DNA of 64,000 nt, taken from contig OZ245876.1 of assembly GCA_965229445.1 (NCBI GenBank), positions 3,348,001 to 3,412,000 on the forward strand, given 5' to 3'. The notes below the pieces were generated by a model. That model was not told the origin of the DNA. It worked only from the letters and a program-made list of their open reading frames with translations, and did no database searches. How positions within the stretch are numbered: the stretch's first letter is position 1; every line of letters starts with the position of its first letter. This document shows, piece after piece, positions 51,577 to 60,225 of the stretch. Made by a program: the position numbers and the translations under genes. This DNA is from Owenweeksia sp965229445. Its GTDB lineage: Bacteria; Bacteroidota; Bacteroidia; Flavobacteriales; Schleiferiaceae.

Positions 51577-52641
51577 TTACAGATCTTCATATAATTTAAG
51601 CTTTACATTCCACGTTCCGGAAAGAAGCACCTTTACAATGAATGGATCAAGTTGATTTTTAAGTGGACTTCCCTTAGGATAGGTGAAACAATAGTAATCT
51701 CTCTTCAAATTATTATTGCTTAGCTCGAGATCGCGATAGTGTCCCTGTCTTAGGTAATGTGTAAGAATGGGACGATCATACACTACCACATCCATATCTC
51801 CACTTTGTACTGCCTCGAGCGCCTTGTCTAAATTGGGATATCCGGTGCTGGTAATTTTGAAAATTCGAAGATAATTTTCAGTACTGCTACCGGAGACCGT
51901 GGCAACTTTGTACACTCTGAGATCTCCTACACTTTCAATACTATCGGTGCTGTTGGTGTTGGTTAAACTTGAGGTGATATAAGCCGTTAGACCCGAAACC
52001 AGGACGATGGCTACAAACATCCAGAAAAAACCTAATATTCTACCAACTTTTGTACGAGGCGCCTTGTCACCATACCCGACAGTGGTCATGGTCACCGCAC
52101 TCCACCAAATACCATCTCCAATACCCTGTGGTCCCGGATGAAACATACCTCTATTGCGCCTCCTTTCCAAAATCCACATAATTACACCCACAATGCCGAT
52201 AATTATTAAAAACGAGGATACCGCGTAGAGAAAGTCGAAGGAGAAAATCACCCTGAGCATCATAATAATGGGTTTGGTTTGCTGAGTAACCATGGCCGTC
52301 CCGGATATAAAAAAGGGTTGTGAGAAGTCGATATAGCCTAATCTCTCCTGCGTAACCGTAATAGGGTTAATGGAAAGGTCAATTTCACCATTCTCTAGGC
52401 CGGAAAGGAGAGTGGGAAGATCCTCATACACTCTAAAACTAAAATTGGTTTGGGCTGACTCCTGAATCTGATTCCAGAACTCAATACTTAAACCTTCCGG
52501 ATCAAATCCTTCACGCATGGAAACAAATGGTGGTGCAGCCTTAATGCCAACTCTTATAGTCGAATCTAGTGTCGAGGCATGTTCCTGTGCTCTGAGCGTA
52601 CAACTAAGACAAACCAATACCCATAAAAGCAAGCTTTTCAT
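51577..52641 (-). CDS. Prokaryotic ionotropic glutamate receptor-like potassium channel (GluR0 type)
   Basis: 354 residues: signal peptide (1-19); first half of a solute-binding domain (about 28-118) with the iGluR-like ITVTQERLGYIDFSQPF block and Arg100; a membrane helix (about 130-158); a pore loop with the potassium selectivity filter TVGYGD (187-192); a second helix (about 200-222); then the second half of the binding domain (about 235-350) with Asp289. This is the GluR0 architecture: an amino acid or similar ligand opens a K+ channel. The ligand is unknown. It lies next to a lipoprotein gene. Confidence 0.9.
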   Translation of the reverse strand: MKSLLLWVLVCLSCTLRAQEHASTLDSTIRVGIKAAPPFVSMREGFDPEGLSIEFWNQIQESAQTNFSFRVYEDLPTLLSGLENGEIDLSINPITVTQERLGYIDFSQPFFISGTAMVTQQTKPIIMMLRVIFSFDFLYAVSSFLIIIGIVGVIMWILERRRNRGMFHPGPQGIGDGIWWSAVTMTTVGYGDKAPRTKVGRILGFFWMFVAIVLVSGLTAYITSSLTNTNSTDSIESVGDLRVYKVATVSGSSTENYLRIFKITSTGYPNLDKALEAVQSGDMDVVVYDRPILTHYLRQGHYRDLELSNNNLKRDYYCFTYPKGSPLKNQLDPFIVKVLLSGTWNVKLKLYEDL

Positions 52642-52749
52642 TCTCTTTTTCTAATGCGTCGCCAAGTTAGTAATCATTCCATGCAAAAATAGTCGCCCAG
52701 ATTATTGAATGGCAAACCCGATCATCTGCTCAGGCTGACTATTAATTCA

Positions 52750-52757
52750 TAACTTTG
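52750..52757 (+). promoter_or_regulatory. -7 promoter box of ileS
   Basis: TAACTTTG (TAnnTTTG), 25 bases before the ATG. No TTG at the -33 distance. Confidence 0.5.
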
Positions 52758-52782
52758 CCCGCTTTAAAAATCACAGCCCGAA

Positions 52783-55700
52783 ATGCAGTCCAAGTACCCG
52801 GAATTCAAGCAGTTAAATCTACCTGAGATAAATAAAGCCATCCTAAAGTACTGGAATAAGAATGATATTTTCGACAAAAGTGTTTCCACACGAGAAAATG
52901 GCGAAAATTTCACATTCTATGAAGGGCCACCTTCTGCCAACGGAATGCCCGGCATTCACCATGTAATGGGCCGCACTATTAAGGATCTTTTTTGCCGGTA
53001 TAAAACGCTGGAAGGCTTCCAGGTGAGACGCAAAGCCGGTTGGGATACACACGGTCTTCCAGTAGAGCTTGGTGTTGAAAAAGAACTGGGAATTACCAAA
53101 GAAGATATCGGCAAGAGCATCTCGGTTGAGGATTACAATAAAGCCTGTAAAAAGGCGGTGATGAAATACACGGATGTATGGAATGACCTCACCGAGAAAA
53201 TGGGCTATTGGGTAGATATGAATGAGCCTTATGTCACTTATCGTCCAAAGTACATGGAAACCGTGTGGTGGTTATTGCAACAACTTTGGGACAATGACCT
53301 AATCTATAAGGGCTACACCATCCAGCCATATTCTCCCAAAGCCGGTACCGGACTGAGTTCTCATGAGCTCAATATGCCTGGATCTTATCGCGATGTTAAG
53401 GATACATCGATGATTGCTCAGTTCCCTCTCATCAGGGATGAGAAAGCCCAGGCTGTTTTTGGTGAATTAATGAAAAGTGAGATCCCCATCTATCTTCTGG
53501 CATGGACCACCACACCTTGGACCTTACCCTCTAATACCGCGCTTACAGTAGGAAAGAAAATAGAGTATGTGATGGTGGAGAGCTTCAATCGCTATACCCA
53601 TTCACTTCAGCGAGTAGTTCTTGCTAAACCTCTTCTAACCAAGCATTTTGATGCCGGACTGGAAAATGCTGGTTTTGAGACTTATGCTTCAGATGGCAAG
53701 CATATTCCATGGAAAATTATCTGGTCTGGAAGCGGAAAAGAGCTCTTAGAGTTGAAGTATGAACAGCTTCTAAATTACACACTTCCGTACCAAAATCCTG
53801 AAAATGCTTTTCGGGTCATTGCGGGAGATTTTGTTACTACGGAAGATGGTACTGGAATTGTACACACCGCACCTACATTTGGTGTAGATGATGCCAGGGT
53901 AGCCCGTGAAGCTACACCCGAAGTACCGCCTATGTTGGTGCTTGATGAGGAAGGAAACCCGGTGCCACTGGTTGATTTACAAGGAAGATTCCGCCCTGAA
54001 ATGGGTGATTTGGCAGGCAAATACGTTAAGAACGAATATTATCAGAGTGGGGAAGCACCCGATCGCTCTGTGGATGTGGAAATTGCGATTCGGCTAAAAG
54101 AAGAAAACAAGGCCTTTCTGGTAGAAAAGTACGTACACAGTTATCCGCACTGTTGGCGCACGGATAAACCAGTTCTCTATTACCCTTTAGATTCATGGTT
54201 TATTAAGGTTACGGCGAAAAAAAACTCCCTGGTTGACCTCAACAAAACGATCAACTGGAAACCTCGCTCCACCGGGGAAGGTCGCTTTGGCAACTGGCTT
54301 GAAAATGCCAATGACTGGAACCTGAGTCGCTCCAGATATTGGGGAATACCGCTGCCTATCTGGAGTACAGAAGATGGCAAAGAGCGTAAAATTTTCGGCA
54401 GCATTGCTGACCTTAAAGAGGCTTGTGAAGCATCGGTGGCAGCCGGCCTAATGGATCGCCATCCTTTAGAGGAATTTGAACCAGGCAATATGTCTGACGA
54501 AAATTATGAAAGCGTTGATCTGCATCGTCATATTGTGGATGAAATAGTATTGGCATCCGCGGATGGCAAACCCATGTATCGTGAATCTGACTTAATTGAT
54601 GTCTGGTTTGATTCAGGCAGTATGCCCTTTGCCCAATGGCACTATCCTTTTGAAAATCAAGACGTTTTTAAAGAGAGTTTTCCGGCTGACTTTATCGCTG
54701 AAGGAGTGGATCAAACACGCGGTTGGTTTTATACCCTGCACGCCATAGCAGGCATGGTGACCAACAGCATAGCCTATAAAAATGTAGTGAGTAATGGGCT
54801 GGTACTGGATAAAAATGGCAATAAAATGTCTAAGCGCCTTGGCAATGCAGTGGATCCCTTTGAGACCATTGAGAAGTATGGCTCAGATGCAGTGCGCTGG
54901 TATTTGATTAGCAATGCTCAGCCATGGGATAACCTCAAGTTTGATTTAGAAGGGGTTGCAGAAGTGCAGCGCAAGTTCTTTGGCACCCTGTATAACACCT
55001 ATTCCTTTTATGCACTTTACGCCAATATTGACGAATTTGTTTGGCAGGAAGATCAGCTTACGCCGGTAAATGACCGCCCCGAAATTGACCGGTGGATACT
55101 CTCAAGACTACAAGTAGTAGAGAAAACAGTACGAGAGAACTTTGCTGATTATGAGCCTACTAAAGCTTGCCGAGCCCTCATGGAATTTGTAGATGAAGAG
55201 CTGAGCAACTGGTATGTGCGGTTGTGCAGACGGCGCTTCTGGAAGGGTGAGATGAGTACAGATAAGCAAATGGCCTATGAAACACTTTTTGAGTGTCTAT
55301 CGAGCCTAAGCAAGCTAATTAGCCCGGTGGCTCCCTTCTTTGCAGACTGGCTCTACCAAAATCTAACCGCTCCCCTGGATAGTGATCAAAAGGAAGAGTC
55401 CGTCCACCTCAGCTTCTTTGGTAAATTAAAACAAGACCGGGTTGACCAAGAGCTAAACGATCGTATGAAGCTGGCTCAGCAATTGAGTTCCATGGTGCTC
55501 GCACTTAGAAAAAAGGAGTCTATTAAGGTGCGTCAGCCGCTCAACAAGATGATGGTTCCAGCTCTCATGCCTGAATTAGCGCGTCGCATTGAAAGCGTGA
55601 AAGATATTGTATTAGCAGAGGTAAATGTTAAACAGTTAGAGATTCTGGAAGACGTATCCGGAGTCTTGGTAAAGAAGATAAAACCGGATTTCAAAAAACT

Positions 55701-56190
55701 AGGACCGAAAGTTGGTAAACATATGAAGCAGGTGGCTGCTGCAATCAATGCCTTAAGTCCAGAAGAGATTGAAGAAATGGAGAGCTCGGGTCATCTGGTT
55801 TTGGATGTTGAAGGAGCACAGATTAACCTGGGACTCGAAGACGTGGTAATCACAACTGAAGACATTCCGGGCTGGTTGATTACTACGGAGAATAACATCA
55901 CCGTAGCACTGGACATTGGCATAGATGAAGAATTGAAATATGAAGGAATTGCCAGAGAGCTGGTCAACCGCATTCAAAACCTGCGAAAAGATTCTGGATT
56001 GCAGGTGACCGATCACATAAATCTGAAGTTGGAAAACAATGAATTGGTCAATGAAACCTTAAAACGCAATCAAAACTATATTACCCAGGAAACTTTAACC
56101 TCTGAGCTTCAGGTAATGGATAAGCTGGAGGCCGGAATGGATGTGGAATTTGACGGTATTTCCACTCGGATATATTTAGAGAAAGTCTAA
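52783..56190 (+). CDS. ileS: Isoleucyl-tRNA synthetase, type 2
   Basis: 1135 residues. It charges tRNA-Ile and edits valine. The class I signature normally HxGH reads Gly57-Ile58-His59-His60 (MPGIHHVMGRTIKD); KMSKR is at 681-685 (NKMSKRLGN). The editing domain is roughly 200-410, and GWDTHGLPVE follows the first motif. Length and the absence of a C-terminal zinc ribbon fit type 2 (eukaryal-like) enzymes. The His/Gly swap is known in a subgroup of type 2 enzymes. A terminator follows at 56217-56240. Confidence 0.95.
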   Translation: MQSKYPEFKQLNLPEINKAILKYWNKNDIFDKSVSTRENGENFTFYEGPPSANGMPGIHHVMGRTIKDLFCRYKTLEGFQVRRKAGWDTHGLPVELGVEKELGITKEDIGKSISVEDYNKACKKAVMKYTDVWNDLTEKMGYWVDMNEPYVTYRPKYMETVWWLLQQLWDNDLIYKGYTIQPYSPKAGTGLSSHELNMPGSYRDVKDTSMIAQFPLIRDEKAQAVFGELMKSEIPIYLLAWTTTPWTLPSNTALTVGKKIEYVMVESFNRYTHSLQRVVLAKPLLTKHFDAGLENAGFETYASDGKHIPWKIIWSGSGKELLELKYEQLLNYTLPYQNPENAFRVIAGDFVTTEDGTGIVHTAPTFGVDDARVAREATPEVPPMLVLDEEGNPVPLVDLQGRFRPEMGDLAGKYVKNEYYQSGEAPDRSVDVEIAIRLKEENKAFLVEKYVHSYPHCWRTDKPVLYYPLDSWFIKVTAKKNSLVDLNKTINWKPRSTGEGRFGNWLENANDWNLSRSRYWGIPLPIWSTEDGKERKIFGSIADLKEACEASVAAGLMDRHPLEEFEPGNMSDENYESVDLHRHIVDEIVLASADGKPMYRESDLIDVWFDSGSMPFAQWHYPFENQDVFKESFPADFIAEGVDQTRGWFYTLHAIAGMVTNSIAYKNVVSNGLVLDKNGNKMSKRLGNAVDPFETIEKYGSDAVRWYLISNAQPWDNLKFDLEGVAEVQRKFFGTLYNTYSFYALYANIDEFVWQEDQLTPVNDRPEIDRWILSRLQVVEKTVRENFADYEPTKACRALMEFVDEELSNWYVRLCRRRFWKGEMSTDKQMAYETLFECLSSLSKLISPVAPFFADWLYQNLTAPLDSDQKEESVHLSFFGKLKQDRVDQELNDRMKLAQQLSSMVLALRKKESIKVRQPLNKMMVPALMPELARRIESVKDIVLAEVNVKQLEILEDVSGVLVKKIKPDFKKLGPKVGKHMKQVAAAINALSPEEIEEMESSGHLVLDVEGAQINLGLEDVVITTEDIPGWLITTENNITVALDIGIDEELKYEGIARELVNRIQNLRKDSGLQVTDHINLKLENNELVNETLKRNQNYITQETLTSELQVMDKLEAGMDVEFDGISTRIYLEKV

Positions 56191-56202
56191 TCGATTAATT
56201 TC

Positions 56203-56210
56203 TATATTTG
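56203..56210 (+). promoter_or_regulatory. -7-like box between ileS and the DksA-like gene
   Basis: TATATTTG (TAnnTTTG) lies 6 bases before a terminator hairpin. It could be chance, or a promoter whose transcript begins in the hairpin. Confidence 0.3.
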
Positions 56211-56216
56211 GCTTTC

Positions 56217-56240
56217 GCCCGGATTTCCGGGCATCTTTTT
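56217..56240 (+). terminator. Rho-independent terminator of ileS
   Basis: GCCCGG (56217-56222), ATTT, CCGGGC (56227-56232), then ATCTTTTT. A perfect 6-bp GC stem. Confidence 0.8.
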
Positions 56241-56266
56241 ATTTGTTATTAGAAAACTATTGAAGT

Positions 56267-56650
56267 ATGGCCGAACAAGATAAGGTTCGCTACTCTGACG
56301 AGGAACTCCAGGAGTTCAAACACATCATTGAAGAGAAGATAAACAAGGCCGAGCACGACCTTAGTCTACTCAAAGAAACTTTTGTTAATGATAAGAGCAA
56401 CAGTACTGATGATACCTCTCCTACCTTCAAAGCTTTTGAGGAAGGTAGCGACACCATGAGCAAGGAGGCGAACAGCCAATTGGCAAGTCGTCAGGAAAAA
56501 TTTATACGCGATTTAAAGAATGCCCTGGTTAGAATTGAGAATAAAACCTACGGCATTTGCCGCGTTACCGGTAAGTTAATTGACAAAGAGCGATTGAAAT
56601 TGGTTCCACATGCCACCTTGAGCATTGAGGCCAAGAATCGCCAAAGCTAA
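56267..56650 (+). CDS. TraR/DksA-family protein with degenerate zinc finger
   Basis: 127 residues: an N-terminal coiled coil (about 8-70, EELQEFKHIIEEKINKAE) and a C-terminal zinc-finger-like block reduced to YGICRVTGKLIDKERL ... VPHAT, with one Cys instead of four. DksA-type proteins enter the RNA polymerase secondary channel to adjust transcription in stress. Loss of the zinc ligands is typical of the Bacteroidota form. The acidic tip of classical DksA is not obvious. 18 bases before lspA, so likely one operon. Confidence 0.83.
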   Translation: MAEQDKVRYSDEELQEFKHIIEEKINKAEHDLSLLKETFVNDKSNSTDDTSPTFKAFEEGSDTMSKEANSQLASRQEKFIRDLKNALVRIENKTYGICRVTGKLIDKERLKLVPHATLSIEAKNRQS

Positions 56651-56668
56651 CTCCTTACATTTCTGTCC

Positions 56669-57268
56669 TTGAAGAGAGCATTCCTGATCATCTTTCTGGT
56701 TTTGCTGGCCGATCAGGTCCTGAAGATCTGGATTAAAACTCATATGTATCTCGGTCAGGAGTATCGCTTTGCGGACTGGTTTATCATTCATTTTACGGAA
56801 AATCCGGGCATGGCCTTCGGCTTTGAATTTGGTGGAGACTATGGCAAACCCTTACTCACCATATTTAGAATATTTGTGGTGGCCGGAATACTCTACTGGC
56901 TCAGAACCTTAATCAAGAGCGGTGTAAAAACGGTTGGGATAGTAGCGGTTTCCCTCATTTTTGCGGGAGCTCTGGGCAACATTATTGATTCTTTGTTTTA
57001 TGGAATGTTTTTTGGTTCCAGCTATGGGCAGGTAGCTGAATTTTTGCCCGAAACCGGTGGATACGCTGGATTTCTTCATGGCAAGGTGGTAGATATGTTC
57101 TACTTTCCTTTGTTTAAGGGCTACCTTCCGGAGTGGTTGCCCTTTTGGGGTGGGGATTACTTTATTTTCTTCCGACCAATATTTAATATTGCCGATACAT
57201 CAATCTCCGTAGGGGTGGGGCTATTACTTTTGTTTCAGAAAGCCGTGTTTAAAAGTTCTGAAGATTAG
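56669..57268 (+). CDS. lspA: Lipoprotein signal peptidase (signal peptidase II)
   Basis: 199 residues from a TTG start (56669-56671). It cleaves prolipoproteins in the inner membrane. Four membrane helices; the catalytic aspartates lie in GNIIDSLFYG and FNIADTSI, with VVDMF and FTENPGMAFG as further landmarks. It is longer than the Escherichia coli enzyme by an insertion around residues 110-150, as usual in Bacteroidota. Several lipoprotein genes in this window are its likely substrates. Confidence 0.95.
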   Translation: MKRAFLIIFLVLLADQVLKIWIKTHMYLGQEYRFADWFIIHFTENPGMAFGFEFGGDYGKPLLTIFRIFVVAGILYWLRTLIKSGVKTVGIVAVSLIFAGALGNIIDSLFYGMFFGSSYGQVAEFLPETGGYAGFLHGKVVDMFYFPLFKGYLPEWLPFWGGDYFIFFRPIFNIADTSISVGVGLLLLFQKAVFKSSED

Positions 57269-57322
57269 CCCTGAGCCAATGCGGTTCACCGATACCTTGC
57301 CTAAGCAGTAAAAAGTAAGCTC

Positions 57323-57330
57323 TAGTTTTG
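57323..57330 (+). promoter_or_regulatory. -7 promoter box of the isomerase gene
   Basis: TAGTTTTG (TAnnTTTG), with TTG 23 bases upstream (57297-57299), 20 bases before the TTG start codon. Confidence 0.5.
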
Positions 57331-57350
57331 ACCCTCAAAGCAAATCATCA

Positions 57351-58340
57351 TTGAAACAGCTCATTACAAACTTTCCTGATCACCTTTCAGAGGCGCTTGA
57401 GAATATTGCAAAAAGCAGCTTCAGCCCTGCTACCGGAGAAATTCAGAACGTATTGATTACCGGCTTGGGAGGTTCAGGTATTGGTGGAACTATTGTGGCA
57501 GAACTGGTGGCTCCATACGCTACCGTGCCTATTGTAGTCAATAAAGATTACCTGATTCCTGCATTTGTAAATGATAAAACCCTGGTCATTGCCTGTTCTT
57601 ACAGCGGCGATACAGAAGAAACTCTCATGGCCACACATCAGGCCTTGAAAAATGGAGCGCAGGTAGCCTGTATCACCTCCGGAGGACAGTTAAAGGCCAA
57701 GGCGGAAGCATTGAAGTTGAATTACCTAAGCATGACCGGGGGCAATCCTCCCAGAAGTATGTTTGGCTACAGCTTCTCCTACCTCTTGTTTATTCTGGAA
57801 TTCTATGGCCTTTCCAGTATTAATACCGCCAGTTCGATTTCCGATGCGGTTAATTTGCTTCAATTAGAATCAGAAAAGCTAAAAGCGGAAGCTAAATCCC
57901 TGGCGGAAAAACTGGAGAATACCATTCCCATAATTTATTCGGTTAGCGGCGGCTTAGGGATAGCTTCACGCTGGCGCCAGCAGCTCAATGAAAATGCAAA
58001 AATGCTTTCATGGGAAGCGGAAATACCAGAAATGAATCATAACGAACTAGTTGGTTGGGAAGGTGGAGACCAAAAGTTTTTTCCTGTCTATCTGCGAAAC
58101 CAGCAGGATTTTAGCAGAAACCAGCATCGCATTGAAATCATAAAAGAGATTATCGCCAATAAAACGCCCCACCAATACGAAGTATGGAGCAAGGGCAAAT
58201 CTTCTGTTGAGAACGCCTTGTACCTGATTCAGTTTGGAGATTGGGTCTCCTACTATCTATCGGAAATTAATCAGGTTGATATTATGGATATTAAATCTAT
58301 TGATCGATTAAAGTCGGAGCTATCAAAAATTCCTTTGTAA
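57351..58340 (+). CDS. Bifunctional phosphoglucose/phosphomannose isomerase-type SIS protein
   Basis: 329 residues from a TTG start (57351-57353). An N-terminal SIS domain carries the loop GLGGSGIGG (38-46) and the SYSGDTEET phosphate-binding block. A second SIS half contains GWEGGDQKFFPVYLR. This length and layout match the archaeal-type PGI/PMI family, which interconverts glucose-, mannose- and fructose-6-phosphate. It stops within lipB coding sequence, so the two overlap. Confidence 0.88.
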   Translation: MKQLITNFPDHLSEALENIAKSSFSPATGEIQNVLITGLGGSGIGGTIVAELVAPYATVPIVVNKDYLIPAFVNDKTLVIACSYSGDTEETLMATHQALKNGAQVACITSGGQLKAKAEALKLNYLSMTGGNPPRSMFGYSFSYLLFILEFYGLSSINTASSISDAVNLLQLESEKLKAEAKSLAEKLENTIPIIYSVSGGLGIASRWRQQLNENAKMLSWEAEIPEMNHNELVGWEGGDQKFFPVYLRNQQDFSRNQHRIEIIKEIIANKTPHQYEVWSKGKSSVENALYLIQFGDWVSYYLSEINQVDIMDIKSIDRLKSELSKIPL

Positions 58341-59038
58341 AAACTTCGGTCAAGCTGATCGACCTTGGTGAGGTCGATTATAAGCAAGCCTGGGATTACC
58401 AGGAAATGCTTTTTGACGAAACCATCAATATCAAGTTTGAAAACAGGAAACTTGCAGAAGATCGACAAATTTTACCTAAGAATTACCTGCTCTTATGTGA
58501 GCATCCACATGTCTATACTCTAGGTAAAAGCGGTTCCGATGAAAACCTTCTCATGGACCCATCCGAGCTGTCTGCCATAAATGCCAGTTATTATAAAATA
58601 AACCGTGGAGGTGATATTACCTATCACGGACCCGGACAATTAGTAGGGTACCCCATTCTCGATCTCGATCAGTTTTTTACCGATGTTCATAAATACCTCC
58701 GATATCTGGAGGAAGTTTTTATCAAGCTGATGGCCGATTATGGACTAAAAGGGGGGCGCTCAGCGGGTGAAACCGGGGTTTGGCTGGATGCGGGAAAGCC
58801 GTCTGCCAGAAAGATCCTCGCCCTGGGTGTGAGGGCCAGTCGCTGGGTTACCATGCATGGCTGGGCTTTTAATGTGAATACTAACCTGGATTATTTTGAG
58901 CACATTATTCCATGTGGCATCAATGATAAGGCAGTGACCTCCATGGCAAAGGAAATTGGTGATGAAATATCAATGAAGGAGATAAAATTAAAGACGCAGC
59001 ATTATTTTGAGGAAATCTTTGATGTAACTTTAAACTAA
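58322..59038 (+). CDS. lipB: Octanoyltransferase LipB (non-standard start)
   Basis: Transfers octanoyl from acyl carrier protein to lipoyl domains. The catalytic Lys (SARKILALG) and Cys (IPCGI) and GDITYHGPGQLVGYP are present. Conserved N-terminal sequence VKLIDLGEVDYKQAWDYQE is encoded upstream of the first ATG (58406), yet the open frame back to a TGA at 58301-58303 has no ATG, GTG or TTG; only ATT (58307), ATC (58322) or CTG (58355). ATC at 58322 follows GGAG by two bases and gives MKNSFVKTSV; I use it provisionally. It overlaps the isomerase end by 19 bases. Confidence 0.85.
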   Translation: MKNSFVKTSVKLIDLGEVDYKQAWDYQEMLFDETINIKFENRKLAEDRQILPKNYLLLCEHPHVYTLGKSGSDENLLMDPSELSAINASYYKINRGGDITYHGPGQLVGYPILDLDQFFTDVHKYLRYLEEVFIKLMADYGLKGGRSAGETGVWLDAGKPSARKILALGVRASRWVTMHGWAFNVNTNLDYFEHIIPCGINDKAVTSMAKEIGDEISMKEIKLKTQHYFEEIFDVTLN

Positions 59039-59090
59039 GTTAGTCGGCAAGAATTTTGCACCTTATTATTTCCGGGCTGAAACTCACAGT

Positions 59091-60221
59091 ATGCGATTAT
59101 TACGATTCTTTTTATGGTTGTCGGCAGTGTTTGCCATTCTAGTGGCATTGCTCTATATCACCGATACGGACTATTTGCTCAAGGGGATCAGGGCTACCTA
59201 CCTCAATGGGACTAAAACCGCCAGTATCGATGATGCCAAATACTTTGATCTAAACCTCGTAAAAGCGACTAATCCAGAAGCTTGGTCCATAGCCGAGGAT
59301 TATAACCAAATTGAGCTAAGCGACAAGCTTATGAACAGTTTGGAGGAAACCGGTACGGTAGCCTTTCTGGTCGTGAAAAATGATCAGATCCTCTATGAAA
59401 AGTATTGGAGTGGATACACCGACAGCTCCAGGAGTAATATTTTCAGCATGGCTAAGAGCATTACTACTTTGCTGGTCCAGAAGGCCATCCAGGAATCCTA
59501 TATTGACAGTTGGGATGACAAAGTCACCAAATACCTACCGGAATTACAGGGTGCTTACAGCAAAGATCTTACGCTGAGGGACTTGAGCATGATGACTGCC
59601 GGCTTAGACTGGAATGAGCATTACACCAACCCCTTTGATATTACGGCACAAACCTATTATGGCAATGACCTGCAAAAAACCATGTTTCAAAAAGTACATG
59701 TAGTCATAGAACCTGGCAGCGAATTTGAATACCAAAGCGGAGCTACCCAATATTTAGGTTTTATTATTAGCCGGGCCACGGGGATGTCAGTGAGCGATTA
59801 TGCCTCCAAAACACTCTGGCATGAACTGGGTGCCGAACATTCAGCCACCTGGCATTTGGATGCAGAGGATGGGGATGAATTGAGTTACTGTTGCTTTAAC
59901 TCAAATGCACGCGATTTATCGAGGTTCGGCAAATTGATATTGAATCATGGGCGATGGAATGGCGAGGAAGTTATTGACTCTTCCTTTCTGGCCAAAGCTA
60001 CTGTGCCGGGCGCATCGGATTATTATGGATGGTCATTCTGGATACTGCAAGATCACCTAGAGAATGTTTTTTATATGCGGGGACATCTGGGTCAATATGT
60101 GATTATGATCCCATCTCGTGATCTCGTAGTGGTCAGACTAGGCAAAAAATCGGACGAGCAGACGAATCACCACCACAATGAGTTTAGACTAATTGTAAAA
60201 GAGGTGCTAAGCACGTTCTAA
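59091..60221 (+). CDS. Serine hydrolase, class C beta-lactamase fold
   Basis: 376 residues. An N-terminal membrane helix or uncleaved signal (about 4-24) is followed by S-x-x-K motif SMAK (119-122), the YQSGATQYLG block and HLGQYVIMIPSRDLVVVRLG near the end. It is a paralogue of the 32601 gene (shared ARDLSRFGKLILNHGRWNG-like block, cited by position near 268-287) but lacks a T9SS tail, so it stays at the membrane. Substrate unknown. Its stop is 4 bases from the convergent VOC gene. Confidence 0.87.
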   Translation: MRLLRFFLWLSAVFAILVALLYITDTDYLLKGIRATYLNGTKTASIDDAKYFDLNLVKATNPEAWSIAEDYNQIELSDKLMNSLEETGTVAFLVVKNDQILYEKYWSGYTDSSRSNIFSMAKSITTLLVQKAIQESYIDSWDDKVTKYLPELQGAYSKDLTLRDLSMMTAGLDWNEHYTNPFDITAQTYYGNDLQKTMFQKVHVVIEPGSEFEYQSGATQYLGFIISRATGMSVSDYASKTLWHELGAEHSATWHLDAEDGDELSYCCFNSNARDLSRFGKLILNHGRWNGEEVIDSSFLAKATVPGASDYYGWSFWILQDHLENVFYMRGHLGQYVIMIPSRDLVVVRLGKKSDEQTNHHHNEFRLIVKEVLSTF

Positions 60222-60225
60222 CATA

